Assembly (NCBI GenBank): GCA_023333565.1
Contig: JAJKFH010003627.1
Coordinates: forward strand, 8,661,501 to 8,725,500
Origin: Puffinus mauretanicus
Lineage: Eukaryota; Chordata; Aves; Procellariiformes; Procellariidae
Direction: 5' to 3'
DNA length: 64,000 nucleotides
Both the position numbers and the translations under genes were made by a program. Under the pieces are notes generated by a model that made no database searches, had not been told where the DNA came from, and saw nothing but the letters and a program-made list of their open reading frames with translations. Of this stretch, positions 13,001 to 25,175 are shown piece by piece (within the stretch, counting starts at the first letter, position 1; the number at the start of each line of letters is the position of its first letter).

Positions 13001-13905
13001 CTTCATGGTTCCCAAGCAGAACTGTTCCCACACAGTGAAATGAGACAATGTTTTAGCTTTTCCATCCTGGTTTAGGATGCAAGGCAATGTCAGAGCATCG
13101 GTGTTTCAGTGGGGTGGATGTGGTTTCCCAGCCTGCTACAGCAAGAGCACGCTCCCTGCCAGGAGGCGAGGATGAGTCCCAGGGATGTGCTGCTTCTGCT
13201 TCCAGCACGTTTGATCCAGCCTGGCTCTTTCAAGGTGTGTGGAAATGAGCTACAATCTCATCATTCCTGCGGAGGCTTCTCGGAGGAGATAGCAGAAGGG
13301 TCACAGTGCCTCTGGAAATCTCCCTTCAGGCGATGTGCCGTCGCATTTCACAGCAGACAGACAGAATAACCTTTAGGGCATGGTAAGAGGCAGTGTTTTG
13401 AACTCCGAGCCAGGGAGCTCGTTTCTCTGACACATCATCTGTGTCCCTGCCGCTTCCTGCATCCCCCTGAAATACCTTTGTCCTAATCCATCACTTCCTT
13501 AGCTGGAATTGAAAAAAAAAGCTGGGGAGTTGGTCCCTTGTGTGCCGGCCACGCAGAAACCAGCCTCCCCTGCGGGAACGCATCCAGACCCTCTGCCATG
13601 GCCAATTTTGCCTTAATTTGAGCTGCTCTCAGCCTGCGTGGAGGTGGGGGTTGCCCCGCCAAGCCAGCCCCCGGCAGCAGCATGGCTGCCCTGCCCTCTC
13701 TCGCTTCCCCGCATCGCAGCCCCCCCGGAGGGGTGCGGTACTTGGGTCCTGAGTTGTTTTCTTTCCCCCAGATTTATCTGACGTGGTCGTGGGGAGATGA
13801 GTGGGCTGGAGTGGGGCGAGCTGGGGCACGTGCAGGCTGGCATGGGCTGCCCTTATAAACAGCAGCTCCCCGCTGTGTGTTACCGGCTGTGCGGCACTGG
13901 GAGGC
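10076..13905. other. GC-rich intronic spacer, nothing specific seen
   Basis: Mostly GC-rich non-coding sequence, including a ten-C run near 10745. Many short overlapping open frames on both strands are expected from the base composition. No exon, RNA gene or mobile element recognised. Confidence 0.55.
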
Positions 13906-14405
13906 AAAGCGCTGGCTCTCCCTCCTCCCCCCTCTGGAGTAAATAATGGTACTTTTTATTTAGCTATTATTTCCCAGTGGCAGATATCTCCTCGGCTGTC
14001 TGTTTAACTATCTTTATCTCGCCCTCCTTCTCTGTTTGATATAGTTATAGATAAACAGATAGCTACCTTAGTAAATAACATGTTTTTAAGAGACCGGTGG
14101 TATGGTTAACATAGTGCAGCAGCTGTTGATTTGTCTTTCACTGTTTGTTTTTTTTTCTTAAGGAAATGCTTTAAATAAGGGATACTTCATCTATTAAAAA
14201 AAAATACACTTGTAGCAGCTGCTAAGCCCATCCATAAGCCTGCTTTACGTTGTATTTGTGATGGGACTGACAGTGCATGGAGGAGCCTGATTATACACAA
14301 TTCCATTTTAGCAAGCCCTGCGATGTAATTTCACAGGGCGATCAGTGTTTGAATGTAATAGCAGCCTGTGCTAAGGTGTCAGAATATTAAAGGCGCTAAT
14401 GGAAA
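13906..14405. promoter_or_regulatory. Long AT-rich candidate enhancer island
   Basis: About 500 bp of AT-rich, non-repetitive sequence between GC-rich flanks. It contains several GATA cores (for example in the ATAGATAAACAGATAG run near 14047-14062), CAGCTG E-boxes at 14120-14125 and 14216-14221, the second inside the palindrome AGCAGCTGCT (14214-14223), and a GACTGACAG-type core near 14266. The length and motif density make it one of the better enhancer candidates in the upstream intron. Confidence 0.4.
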
Positions 14406-17160
14406 AGCTCCCTGGTACACAAGGGGGACAGCATTACAGGAGACGTCGCAGATGGCTGGGCACTAAACTAATGGGGCAGGATCCAAGAAGGGAAAAAAAA
14501 CCTAGAAAAGGGAGAGCTCACGGGAGCACGGGCACCTGCTTCCCTCTCACACGGAAATTAAACAGCGAGCGAGGGAGAGGCAAGCGTGTGCATGTGTAAA
14601 AATAGAAATCGAGGGGGGAAAATACCCCCTTCGGAAGGGCTTGAAGGTTTTGACAGCGAGCCCAGCCGCTGGCTTTGCTTGGGAAAGACCTGGGGTTAAA
14701 TTAAAGGGGTGCGTGTTTGGGGGACTGTGGGGCATGTCTGAGCATTGCAGTTGTCATTCGTGGCCCTGGAAAGAGAAGAAGGGTGTGATCGGTGGATATT
14801 GTCACCCATCCTCGTGTAATATGGCAAAACCACAGCCCTCTTTGGTGGTTGTTAATCCCCATCTAAATCCAAGGAGGGCGAGACGTGTCCACCTCGCTGC
14901 TTCCCCGGCAGCTCAGCTGTGCAGCATGGCGCATCTGCTGGGGCCCCATCATGCCGTTTTCTGTCCTCATGTATCCAGGGGCTGACGGTGGGTCTCATTT
15001 CAGGGCAGTGCCAACATTTGCTTGTTTTCCAGCACCGTTGGAGGCATCTTCCCCTTCCCCCTGAACCCCCAGTTTCCCCAGGAGCAGCCAGAATTGGACT
15101 GGTCCGTTCTTGTCTGCGTGGAGAGGCAACCGTGGCTGCGGTGAATCATCCATGAAGTCTGTTTGTTTTCCTTAGGGTCATACCCGACTTCCTCACTCTG
15201 CTGGCCACGGTACTGTGGTGGGGAAAGGCTTAGCACCACTTTCCTGCTTGAATTGGCCCCTCAGGGGCTGCGACGGTCACCGGGGGATGGCACCGCAGGA
15301 CGTGAGCCTGTCCTTCCCAGGGCTGGAGGGGTAAATCAGCCGCGTGCAGGTACTCCCTGGTAGCTGTCTGCCATGTCGTTGTGTGTCTCTGCCTTTCAGG
15401 CACTAATTGGAAGCTGCTTGTGTATCTCAGCGTTGGGAGCTGATTGCATACATAGTGTAACCCAGCTTGGGTCTCAGTCACCCTGCGGTGCAGCCAGAAA
15501 CGCCAGGACACCGCAAGAAGGCAGCCCTTGTCAAACAGACGTGACCTGCGGCTCAAGGGCAGGGCCACTTGTCCCGGACTTGCCTCCAGCCCCTTGTCTC
15601 CGCAGCAGCCCCTGGGTTCCTGCTGTGATGCTCTGCTCAGCTGCCTGACCCCGAGCCCAGACCCCCTCGGTCTTGCCAGCAGCCCCATCCTTGAGCTGCT
15701 TTCTCAGTGGTTTATGGCTCTACTTGTTCCCTGTCCGGGGTCAGCGCTGGCTTGTGCCCACCCCAGCTCTATTTCACAGCCCTCCAGGGACCCGGACCTG
15801 TAGCTTTGTTTTGCTTGTGACCAAACCCCGGGCTTGGACCCAGGTCTCCACGGCATTAACCTAGTGTGTCGCCAACCGCAGAGCACATAGCAGTCGAGAA
15901 CATTTTATCCAGGATAATCCCTAGCCTGGGAGCAAGGCAGAGACTGTTCTTGTTCAAACACAGGGAAACGTGAAGCCTAAACCGCTTGGCACTTTGACAC
16001 TGCAGAGTCAGGCACACCGGCGTTTCTATTGCAGCCTAAGCCAGGGCACGTGCTAATCCTGCCCGGCGGCGGGGCCACCTCCCCACTGCCCAGCGGGGTC
16101 ACGGCGTCCAAATGCACCCTGGAGAAGGGCCGTTGGTGGCTGCAGGGTCCATCCTGCCCCTCCTGAAGTTAAGAGGGATTTTGACAGTGAATTTGCACGT
16201 CTGTGGCTGAGTGGGGATATTGCCGGGACATGGGCAGGCTGCGGCTGCTCACGCCTGTGTCTGGGTGGGAAGAAGGGCCAGGCATGAGATCATTGCATGC
16301 CTCAGTTTCTTTTTTGCAGTGCTTCTGTGGACAGAGATCTGATGGCATGGGCTGCTTATTTTAATAAGGAGAAAGCACATACAGTTATGCTGCATCCTCT
16401 GCATCTTATCTGACACCTTGCTGCCTTCCCTTAAGCTTGACCTGTCCTCCTGCCATGGACTGGGGGCACCTCGCCTCTGTGAAGCACTTCCCAAAGGTGG
16501 GCAGAGCCAGGCAGCTTCTGTGTGCCCAGTGCTCACCTTTTCAAAAATAGACCATTCATATTTTTATTTGTTTAATTTATTGCCTAACGTGAGGTATAAA
16601 GATGTGGCTGTTTTAACAACCAGCTTTGCAAATCAACTGAGGTGGACACCAGCTGTGCTTACTGAAGATGGCTCAGCAAGGCCATGTAGGGCTGGGAAGG
16701 TGGCTCGTGTGCCGAGGGCTCCCTGCTCATCCGGGACATGTAAGAAGGTGGTTGTGTGGCACTGTTCTCCGAAAAACCTTCATGTGCCATTGCATGAAGA
16801 GGGTAGAGCACCAGGCAGGGTCCCAGCACCTTTTTGGCCACGTGAGAGGATTGTGTACGGATCCCATCTTCCCACTGCAGAGTGCTGGCAATGGCAGGAA
16901 TTTCCAAGGGCAGCACTTGCTTCCACCTAAGTGGGGCCAGACCCATTTGTGGTGTCCCAGCGTTCGATGTGTCAGCCCCTCTCCTTCCCCCCGCAGCTCT
17001 TACGGGATTTGTGCTCCAGAGAGGGACGTTCCCTGGGAAAGGGCACCGCTTGCATCTTCTCCTGTGTCCTCCCGTGTCCAAACCCCAGCCAAACCACCTC
17101 CAGCTCGGCGGCACTGCCGATTTATTTGGCAGAGGACAAACACCCTCTACTCTCATCACC
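14406..17160. other. GC-rich intronic spacer, nothing specific seen
   Basis: Non-coding, mostly GC-rich sequence. A modest AT-rich patch at about 16535-16640 may be a minor island. No exon or repeat supported. Confidence 0.5.
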
Positions 17161-17560
17161 CCCACCCCTTAATGATTAGCACAGATGTTTAATCCGAGGC
17201 TTCGGTGGGTGCCACGTTGGGTAGAAGCTGTTTTTGTGCACCCGGTGCCACTCACGAGTGTTCGGGGAGCTCAGTGCACCGAGAAAAAGTAATTAAATGT
17301 GAACAGTGTTAATGCTCCCTGGTCAGTCTGGAGGCCCCTCTTGCCGCTGCGTTTGTAAAAATTAAATGCCTCTTATTAGCGGCGCAGCAGAGAACTGTAA
17401 TACGCGTGGACAGAAAGGCAGGGATGGATGGAGTTGGTGTCAGGGCAGCAATTGCTTATCATGCCTTATCTGGGAATATGAAACTGTATTGCATGACATC
17501 CAGAGGCAGGCTGAATAGATATGCCAATTCATCTCGAGCCCAGGCTTTGACAAGCTAGAC
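17161..17560. promoter_or_regulatory. AT-rich candidate island with homeodomain cores
   Basis: The block holds AATGATTAGC near 17171, TAATTA at 17290-17295, further AATTAAA and TTATTAG cores, and an AT-rich tail that includes CAATTGCTTATC-type sequence near 17450. It is non-repetitive and bounded by GC-rich sequence, like the other islands. Confidence 0.35.
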
Positions 17561-17689
17561 TGCCCTTGTTGAAAGGCATCAGTCAAACAAGAGCTGCTGG
17601 CTGCTTTTCCCTTTCTTATACTTTCTCTCGCTCCCGCGCTCCCTCTCCCTCTCTCGCCGCCTCCCCTCCCTCCGCCTTTTTTTTTCTAA

Positions 17690-18330
17690 GCTTTTTCCAC
17701 ACAAAATTGAAAAGCTTTGGAAATAATAATAATACTAAAAGCCCCCCAAACTAATACCATTTTAAGTACCCCCCCTCCCTCCCCAAATGGGATTGATAAG
17801 GAACCCCAGTGTATGAAGGCATGTTTAGATAACATTGAGAATATTATAGCGAGTGAGAGAAAGTAGGGGGAAAAGCTTCCTGCCGCGTCTAAGCCGGGAA
17901 AGGCGACGGCACCCTGGCTAATACGAGTGTTTAATATTTGATGTGTTGGGATAAAGCAGGATCACCTTCGAATTGAATTGAGTGTCAGAATGAGAATCTA
18001 TTACTGAAATTCTTGTGTGATTTGACAGCAAAGCAGACGATGTTATTCTTCACTAGTTACCGCAATCTTCTCCCCTACATCACTTAAATATTTTTTTCTT
18101 TGCTTGAGTAAACACACATTATCCTTTTTTTTTTCCACCCCCCTTTCCTTTTTTCTCTCCCTCTTTTATACTTACTTTTTTTTTTTTCCTTAAATCAAAC
18201 CTGCCTTTCGCAGGGCTGATGGAGTAGATTGTTATTTCTTTATTTGTCCTATTAAATGGAATTCCTGATCGTTTAATCCTGCTTTTGTAAGTGATTTAAA
18301 AATACTTGAAAAGCTGTGAATGTGGCAGCA
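17690..18330. promoter_or_regulatory. Extended AT-rich island with T-rich tracts
   Basis: AT-rich non-repetitive sequence with an AAT-repeat patch near 17725, TTGACAG at 18022-18028, several AATATT/TTTAAT cores, and T-rich tracts at about 18090-18190. The segments at 17820-18080 and 18235-18310 look most like conserved non-coding elements; the T-tracts between them are simple sequence. Confidence 0.33.
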
Positions 18331-20740
18331 CTTCTGACTAAACTGCTTAAAAGGAACACGTTACACCTGCCTCCCAACAGCCAGCGAGGGCAGCGGGCTC
18401 CAGCACTGCCGGGGATGAGCCGTCCCGGGCTCCGTGCCTCCGTCCTGCCGGACGAGCTTTCCTCCGTGCCTTCCCTGCGGCAGAGGAGCTCTGCTGTTGT
18501 CAGCCGGGGCTTGGCAAGCTGCTTATTCATTACCTGCCTCTTCTTTAATTGCATTCAGCTGTGATCCAGCAGCCTTGCTACTAAATGATTTGGCGGTGGG
18601 GTCGGGCCCTAATTGTCATTAGATTTGCCTTGTGTCGTGCCAGAAAGTCTGCATGGCAAGAAATCCCAGCAAGAAATGTGCACATCCCTTCCTTGAAGTG
18701 GGCTTCAGGTGGCATGCAGTTAAAATGGGATGTCAAGGGACCACCCTGGAGTCCCCAGTGTCCTGAGTGCCATGTGGGGTTGGCCTCAAAGACACCCCCA
18801 GCCCCAAAACCCTATGGTTACTGGGTGGCACTGAAAACATTTTAAGCTGTGTTTAGAAGCCCACTTAGTTGTAGACATGACCTCTTTTTTGATTCCCACC
18901 ATACAAAGTAATATAAAACCTTGACATCTCATCGTGGCAGCAGCGGAATGAGGGGAGTTAGAGGGAAATGCTTATTTTGGGCGGACGCGGCGTGCAGCTG
19001 ACATGACAAGAGGAGGAAGGCGCTTTTGCTGTCGCAAAGCCATTTTCTCCATTGCGAAAATGTCAGGGGGGTCGGCTCCGATCGGCTGGCTGCTCTGCCC
19101 GGCCTGATCCTGGGGGAGCACAGCCAGCACCCGCCGCTTGCCCAAGCCAAGGGCAGCTGGGGAGATCTCACGGCTGCTTTCTGTCTGTTTAAAAACATGT
19201 TTTTCTCAGGAGTCTTTTTGAAATTCTTAATGGAAATTTTCAGAAAAAATGACCACTTTTTTTTTTATATCTTAGTACCCACACTTCAGCATCTTCTCAA
19301 ACCACTGAGCCCCTTTGCTCCTGGGAGGTTTTTTCCAAAAGGAAATATTTTCTCCCTGCCTGAAAGTGTCTGTATTAATATTAAAATTACAATTAGTGGG
19401 TGAAACATTTAAAACCTCTTGATGGGACATGAAAAACGACAGGGTTGCCAGGCTGGGCAGGGCAGGAGGGGGCTCTGTGCCGGTCCTGGCAGTTCTTGCT
19501 GCCGTGGTTTGTGAACATGCTTGTGCCATTGCAAAGCACAGAGCCCTGCTCCCCTCCTGCCCTTCAGCTAAAGCACCCAGGGCGGTGCAACGCTGGCTGG
19601 GGGCTGGCCAAGCAGGTCACAGCATCGGCACATGCAGAAAGGACAGGGCTGGCTCTGTTGGCGTCGGCACATTGCCCTAGCAGAGCTCCAGCAGCTCCGT
19701 GAGGACCAGCCCAGCCCCTCCCTGCACGTGTGGGAAGGATTTGTGGGGCTCCCTGTGGAAGTGAGCATCCTGACCTCTATGCAGGTGCCCTGTTTGCATG
19801 ATGCGGGACGTTAAATCTTGCCTTAATGTGACTGCTGAACACCAGTTTTTGTGAAGTGTGCCGGGCACTTCCCCATAAATAAATGATGGAGCATTATTCA
19901 GTCCACTTAGATCAATACATCAGCTTGACAAGTTCCAGTTCTGGGAATTTTCTGACCCCCTGGAACATCTTCTTTGCAGCTGTGCTGCTTACAAACTGCG
20001 GTGTGTAGCCCAAAAAAGCTCCAGGGAGCGGGGCATCAGGATCTGGCTGTGTTGGCGCTGCCACCTTGCCGGCCCTGGCGTTGCTGGGGAAAGGGGCTGG
20101 TTTGCAGTGGGTTTGCCGCAAGAGCAGGCGGGGTGAACTCGGTGCCAAACTGGGCACCGTTTTTACAAGAACTGGACAAATCCTGTGTTCTTGCCCCTGC
20201 AAGCAGCACCGTGGCACTGCCCAGCATCGCTGGTCTGCCCTCCGTGCGCTCCTGTCTCAGCTGAGAGGACCATCTTTGATCCCCAGCTCTACTAGAAGTG
20301 GTCCCTGGAGCTCTTGTTTCAGGCTCTTTGCAAATTGAGGCAGATGCAGCATGGCCACCAGGAAGTTTTGTGACCCGCTGCAACAGGAGAATGATCTCAG
20401 ACGCTCTTTGCTTTATTACAAGGCCAGTCCCAGATGCTGTGATTCTGCGCACACAGCATCTCCCTGCCCCAGGCTGCTGTACCCCCATATCTTATCCCCT
20501 AATAGCTCCCCACCTTTGTTTTTTGGACTTTCTGCAGGTTATGTGAGGTATGGGTTACCTAAGGACTGACACTTTTAGCAGGGTGTGGATTTGTGGATTA
20601 TCCATGATGCTGGCTCTATGCATGGAAACACAGTATGTTCCTAATCTCCTGCTGCTGTTAGCTCACATTTATCACAGGAGTATCTGCTTACCTTTGATTC
20701 GAGATCCCTACATCAGGGACCCAGGGTGGTATTTGTCTGT
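18331..20740. other. Intronic spacer with a small AT-rich patch
   Basis: Mostly GC-rich non-coding sequence. A short AT-rich patch at 19845-19930 contains overlapping AATAAA hexamers but no other sign of a transcript end. No exon recognised. Confidence 0.5.
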
Positions 20741-21080
20741 GAACTGCTGCGTATGCCTATGGGATTGTATAAGTAAATAAATATAATTAATAATCATCTG
20801 ACTTCAGAGCAGTATTGGCAGGGAGGTAAATGTAGCCTCCACAGAATTAAAAACAAAATCAGGAAAAAAGGGAGACCTTTCTAGGAGCTGGTATGAATGG
20901 AAATAATTGTGTTCAAGCTGCTTGAAAATTATTCTGCAAACATCGTTTGGGTGGTTTTTAGCAGATCAGAGGCACTGAGTTTGTCTCTAAATAAGAATTT
21001 TGACAAAACCATTTTAAAATAGCTTTTTTAAAAGATGCCTGCATTTTTTATCAATTAAAATGTGGATGAAAATAAGATGC
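20741..21080. promoter_or_regulatory. AT-rich candidate island
   Basis: AT-rich non-repetitive block with TAATTA at 20784-20789 running into AATAATCATC, plus several TTTTAAA and AATTAAAA cores towards 21060. Function is inferred from composition only. Confidence 0.28.
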
Positions 21081-22550
21081 CACGGGGTTCTGGCTCTGCT
21101 TTAGTGTCTGACCTAGAAGGGAGCAACCCAGTCCCTGCAACACAGGATTAAACCAGAGGGACAAATTAGTGTGATTTCCTGGCAAAAAGGGTTTCGTAGC
21201 ATTTTTTTAAATCCTTCGGCTTGCGAGCGAACCAGGGATGTCTCAGACTTTTTCACAGTTTGCCATAGGGATAAGTGCTTGAAGGGGCAGGGGTCTGTGC
21301 CGCTGCCAGCGGCCATGCAGGGCTGGAGCGGCGGAGGAGCCGGCAGGAGAACGGCTGCGGATGGCACCGGTTTCCTGGCGGCTGTGGTGAGCCGGCAGCG
21401 AGCCGCTGGCCACAGCCACCCCGACGGGCTGGAGAGCCCTGTGTCGGGGAGCCTCCGGCACTTTCTGTCTCACTTTAACAGTCAGAAGAAGAACTTTCCT
21501 GTTTAAAGATTGAACGTTTTCTTTAAATATTAAACAGCAAAGCTCCTTGCTCTTGATTGTGTGGCTGCTGCCGGCAGGCGGCTCAGAATTGCTAGTTTTA
21601 ATTAAAAAACTTGTTTTCCAACGCAGCCCAGCGATGGCTCCTCCTCCCGGCCGGGGCTGGCTGCCCTCTCCCCTGGCCTGCCTTCATCTCTGCCTCTCTG
21701 CCCGTATTTCCCTCTGCCTGCAGCAAAGTGACGTCCCTGCCAGCCCCGAAGTGTGAGTCTGGGACTGATCAATGCCCCTGGCACTTCCTTCCAAAACCCC
21801 AGGAAAAACAATTAAAACCCGATCGATCCTGCAGGCAGCTTTGAATATGCATAAGTGCACACTTGACCTTCAGTGGTCAGGCCAACTTCCACCCTGGCTG
21901 CTTAGCGAGTTTGCTCAGGTATTGCTGCTGTACCGAATGACCTTGATTAGGAAAGCAAAATGCGATGCAAAGATGGACCCGGTGCCGATCCTGGGGCCGG
22001 GGCACGCGCCGCCTCCTCCCTGCTGACACTGCTGCTGCGGGGCTGGGGGAGGCAGGCTGGGGTTGGCACCAGCGCCCAGCTGTCAGGAGCTTTCCAGAGC
22101 TGTCCCCATGGCTTTCCCGGGATCCTGCCAGCCTCCTGCTGTGTTCCCTTGGTTGCTCCTGGCCAGGGTCTGAGGGATGTGTCTGGGCTGGGAAGGCAGC
22201 CTGCGATACGGTAGCTCAGAGCTTGCCTTGCCCCAGTGCAGGGACAGCCCTGCTCCCTTCCTGTCCCATGCATCCTCCCTCCGAAGCGTTGTGGGACACC
22301 CCTTCTCCAGGGATGGCCCCACTGCTGGCAATCCCGGGCCTGGATCCGCTGGTGCTGGGTGCGGGGACCTTCCTGCGCTGTGCCTGGGCTTGCTCTTTGG
22401 GACGGAGCCCAGGAGAGGGAGCCACACGCAGAGCCACTGCTGCTGTCACCCAGGGCCACCCGGCAGGTGGGTGGCGGGGTCCCATCCTGCATCCCGACCC
22501 CCTGGCTCCCCCCTGCCCCGTGGCCAGCCAACCTGCATCCACAGCAATGA
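21081..22550. other. Intronic spacer with two small AT-rich patches
   Basis: GC-rich spacer interrupted at 21485-21620 (TTTAAATATTAAA and TTTTAATTAAAA cores) and at 21760-21860 (ACAATTAAAA, TATGCATAAG). Both patches resemble the larger islands but are short. No coding exon seen. Confidence 0.45.
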
Positions 22551-22790
22551 AGATACCAGAGCATGTTTGTTGAATGCAAAGGAAACCTCCCTGTTGTGTA
22601 CACAAAGTGTAATTTCAGTGAATTATGCATAGACTTAATTAGGAGTTTTAATTGCTAATCATCTCCCAACAGGATTAGCAATGCTGTCTATTAATTAGCT
22701 GCGGAGCCTCTGTTTTGCTAAGGCAGGAGTAACAAAGCAGCGGGAATTGTTACGTAGGCCAGTAATAGATTAACTCCCCCAAGCCCCATA
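22551..22790. promoter_or_regulatory. Dense homeodomain-site island close to the penultimate exon
   Basis: Among the most motif-dense blocks in the window: TTAATTA at 22635-22641, TTTTAATTGC just after it, GGATTAGC near 22672, and TTAATTA at 22691-22697 within ATTAATTAGCTG. All lie in about 100 bp, with AT-rich non-repetitive flanks. It lies 1.2 kb before the ERI3 penultimate exon. It looks like a conserved developmental enhancer core, but conservation cannot be tested here. Confidence 0.42.
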
Positions 22791-23972
22791 GCTCCCGGGG
22801 GGCTGCCGGTGGCGGGGGCTGCACAGGGGCCGGCCCTGCCCATGCTGGGTAGAGCAACAGGTGGCGGGGGCAGAGGGACTGGCAGCAGGTCCCTGTGGCA
22901 GGCCGGTGGGCAGTGGGCTGGTGGGGGAGACCGCTCAGCTCCGCTCGCCTAGTTCGGCCCCGTTCCCGCTGCAGAGAGTATCTCCTCCGGCATTCCCAGC
23001 CCGCGGAGGGTGTTGGCGATGCCCCGCTGCGCCGTGGCCGCAGTTAGCAATGATCCCTGCTGCAGGAGGGAGATAGGGGCTGCTGGATTGACCTGATCTC
23101 ATCTGGGGACAATGGCCCTCACGGTAGCAGAGATAGCGCCAGCGTGAGCGACGCTAAGCCCACGCGCCCTTCTTACTGCTCACAATGCAGCGCTGAGCTT
23201 AATTCCTCAAGATGAAGAAGATACGTGGCTGTCAGGCTGTAATTACAGCCGTGCGTGTGACATGGAGGCCCGGCTGCTTTCACGTTTGTGTTGTCCGGTG
23301 GGTTTTTGTGCTGCTCGGGCTCCTGCCTGCCTCGCTCCTGCTGGGAGCCCTGCCGGGGGACGCGGCAGGGATGGAGCAGGCTCCCTCCGGCCAGGCTGCG
23401 GGCTCTGTGCAGGGGGGTGAGCAGTGCTGGCTCCCGGTGATGGAGAGTCCCAAGGCAGCTGGGACTCTGGGGGTGAGGAGGGGGGAGGCTGGGAGGGCTG
23501 TGCTTGCCAGCAGGGAAGGGGGCTGCTGGCCAGGCCAGCCTGGGCACGGGCACCCCTTTCCAAACCCCCCTGACTCCTGCTGCCGACCCCATCCTTGGGG
23601 GGATGATGTTGGAGCAACTGAGGGACATGTGGGATAAGCTCGAAGCCCCCAGCTCGCCCCAGCATGGCGAAGGTGGCCCCAGGTGATGCTGATGTGGCAC
23701 AGTGCCCAGCAAACCCTGTGAGGGTTGTCACCCATACAAGGACAGACCCTGGACACCTCTTCTCTGAGGAGCATCAGGTGGGACATGCCAGGGTGAGGGT
23801 GCTTCGTGCAGGCGGCTCCAGGAGAGCTGCTGTGAGGGCAGTGTGCGGGTCCGCACTGAACACGGCAACCGCAGACCCACGCCGGCCCCGGGAGCAGCCA
23901 GGCCTGGGCGAGTACAAAACATGTCTGCACGTGGGCTGTGCACTGGTCTGACCCTCTGCTTCTCTCTTGCAG
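22791..23972. other. GC-rich spacer before the penultimate exon
   Basis: GC-rich, with poly-C/poly-G patches and many overlapping chance frames. It ends in the exon's acceptor. Nothing else recognised. Confidence 0.55.
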
Positions 23973-24072
23973 GCGTACAGCTTTGCCATGGGGAGTTGGC
24001 CAAAGAACGGGCTCTTAGACATGAACAAAGGACTGAACCTACAGCACATAGGGAGGCCTCACAGCGGGATAG
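23973..24072 (+). CDS. ERI3: ERI3 penultimate coding exon (ExoIII motif, histidine side)
   Basis: The 100-bp exon is bounded by a TTGCAG acceptor and a GTGAGT donor (24073-24078). It starts in phase 0 and ends one base into a codon. It encodes AYSFAMGSWPKNGLLDMNKG, then LNLQHIGRPHSGI. This is the penultimate-exon region of ERI3, a DEDDh-type 3'-5' exoribonuclease related to ERI1 (histone mRNA and small-RNA 3' trimming) and ERI2. The GRPHSGIDD stretch is the ExoIII motif (H-X4-D). This exon supplies the catalytic histidine, and the metal-binding aspartate comes from the next exon. Compared with human ERI3 as I recall it, Ser replaces Cys after MG and Asn replaces Ser in GLNLQ. Read-through into the intron meets TGA at 24078-24080, giving a product without the last aspartate. 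The upstream exon is outside the window. Confidence 0.95.
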
Positions 24073-24080
24073 GTGAGTGA

Positions 24081-25010
24081 TGCTGCCCCGTGCCCTTCCC
24101 ATCCCCGTGGCTGCTGCTCCGGGTGCGCGGGACGTGCCTCGGCTCTGAGAGCTGGTCCAGGCTGGGGTGCTGAGAGCCAATCAAAGGGCTGCGGGGTCTC
24201 CGGATGGTGGAAGGGACGAAGATGTGTCAGGGCAGGATGGGCACGCGGGATGAGCTCTGGGTCCCTGGCACATCCCAGTGTGGCCAACACACCTGCCTGT
24301 CCCTCTGACCAGGGAGCTGTTCCCCTCCTCTGCTGCTCTGGTAGTGCTTGGGCTGGGGGTGGATGTGGGCAGTGCCAGGGCTCCCATGGTGCCTGGAGCA
24401 CAGGGCAGGGGTCCCCAGGCTGGGCAGGATGCTCTCCCTGTTGGGCCAGTCCTCCAGCTGCTCCGGATGCTGCGTTTGTCCTTGGAAAGGAGACTCTGCC
24501 AAGTGGTGGAGCCTCTGGAGCTGGCTGGAAATGCACTGCAGAATGAAGATGCGTGGCCCCAGCAATCGTCCCGTTTGCTCACACGTGTGATGAGCTTCAT
24601 GGTCCTGCAGCCTGCTCCAGGATAAACAACTGAGACTACCATGCACAGTGGCAGAGCTCCATGTTTCCCCTAGCTCATCCGTACCAGGGATCAAAGTGAT
24701 ATGAGGAGGGAGACCTGGCCCAGGGCACTGAGGCCTTATATCTGCCTGCTGCATGACGCTGGGGGCGCAGAGCTGGAGCAGCAGGAGGCTGCAGTACGGG
24801 CAGGAGCTCAGATTTACTGAGCTGTAGGCAGGGCTGTAACTCAGGGCTGCATCGTTCTTGCCTGTCTTGTTTCTGTGCGGGGCTCTGTATCACCTCTTGG
24901 AGACCAGTGGTCAGGTGTTCCCTCTGCCTCCCAGGCCGTCATCCACAGTGACTTGTGAGCATTAAAGTTTGCAAGGAGGTAAGATTTACTTGGAAAAGTC
25001 ACCGGCTACC
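24081..25010. other. GC-rich spacer after the donor
   Basis: GC-rich intron start with chance open frames on both strands. An ATTAAA hexamer near 24961 is the nearest poly(A)-like signal after the exon, without supporting features. Nothing else seen. Confidence 0.5.
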
Positions 25011-25175
25011 TGGGCCTTGAGGAGGCTGTTTAATATTGTTTCAAGACTAACCATTAAACTCTCCAATCAATCCAAGTTAAGGAGATGAATTATTTAAAGC
25101 TCACCAGCTTTTAATTAGCAAGCTCCTTTTGAACTATGGATCTGGTTGCATTATTGACGGAGGTAGCATTAAAAT
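25011..25175. promoter_or_regulatory. Candidate regulatory island with PBX/HOX-like and TAATTA cores
   Basis: The AT-rich block holds AATCAATC at 25065-25072 (a PBX/HOX-type core), TTTAATATT, ATGAATTATTTAAA, and TTAATTA at 25111-25117 in CTTTTAATTAGC. It is non-repetitive with abrupt borders. Function is inferred. Confidence 0.4.

Larger units (their letters stand above)
1..23972 (+). other. ERI3: ERI3 intron upstream of the penultimate coding exon (3' part)
   Basis: The stretch ends in a clear acceptor: a pyrimidine-rich run and TTGCAG at 23967-23972, immediately before the ERI3 penultimate exon. The intron starts outside the window. I looked for the preceding exon, which in ERI3 ends with residues like YFKQWINLKK, and found no matching stretch followed by a donor, so it probably lies to the left. 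The content is non-coding spacer with several AT-rich islands listed separately. Confidence 0.8.
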
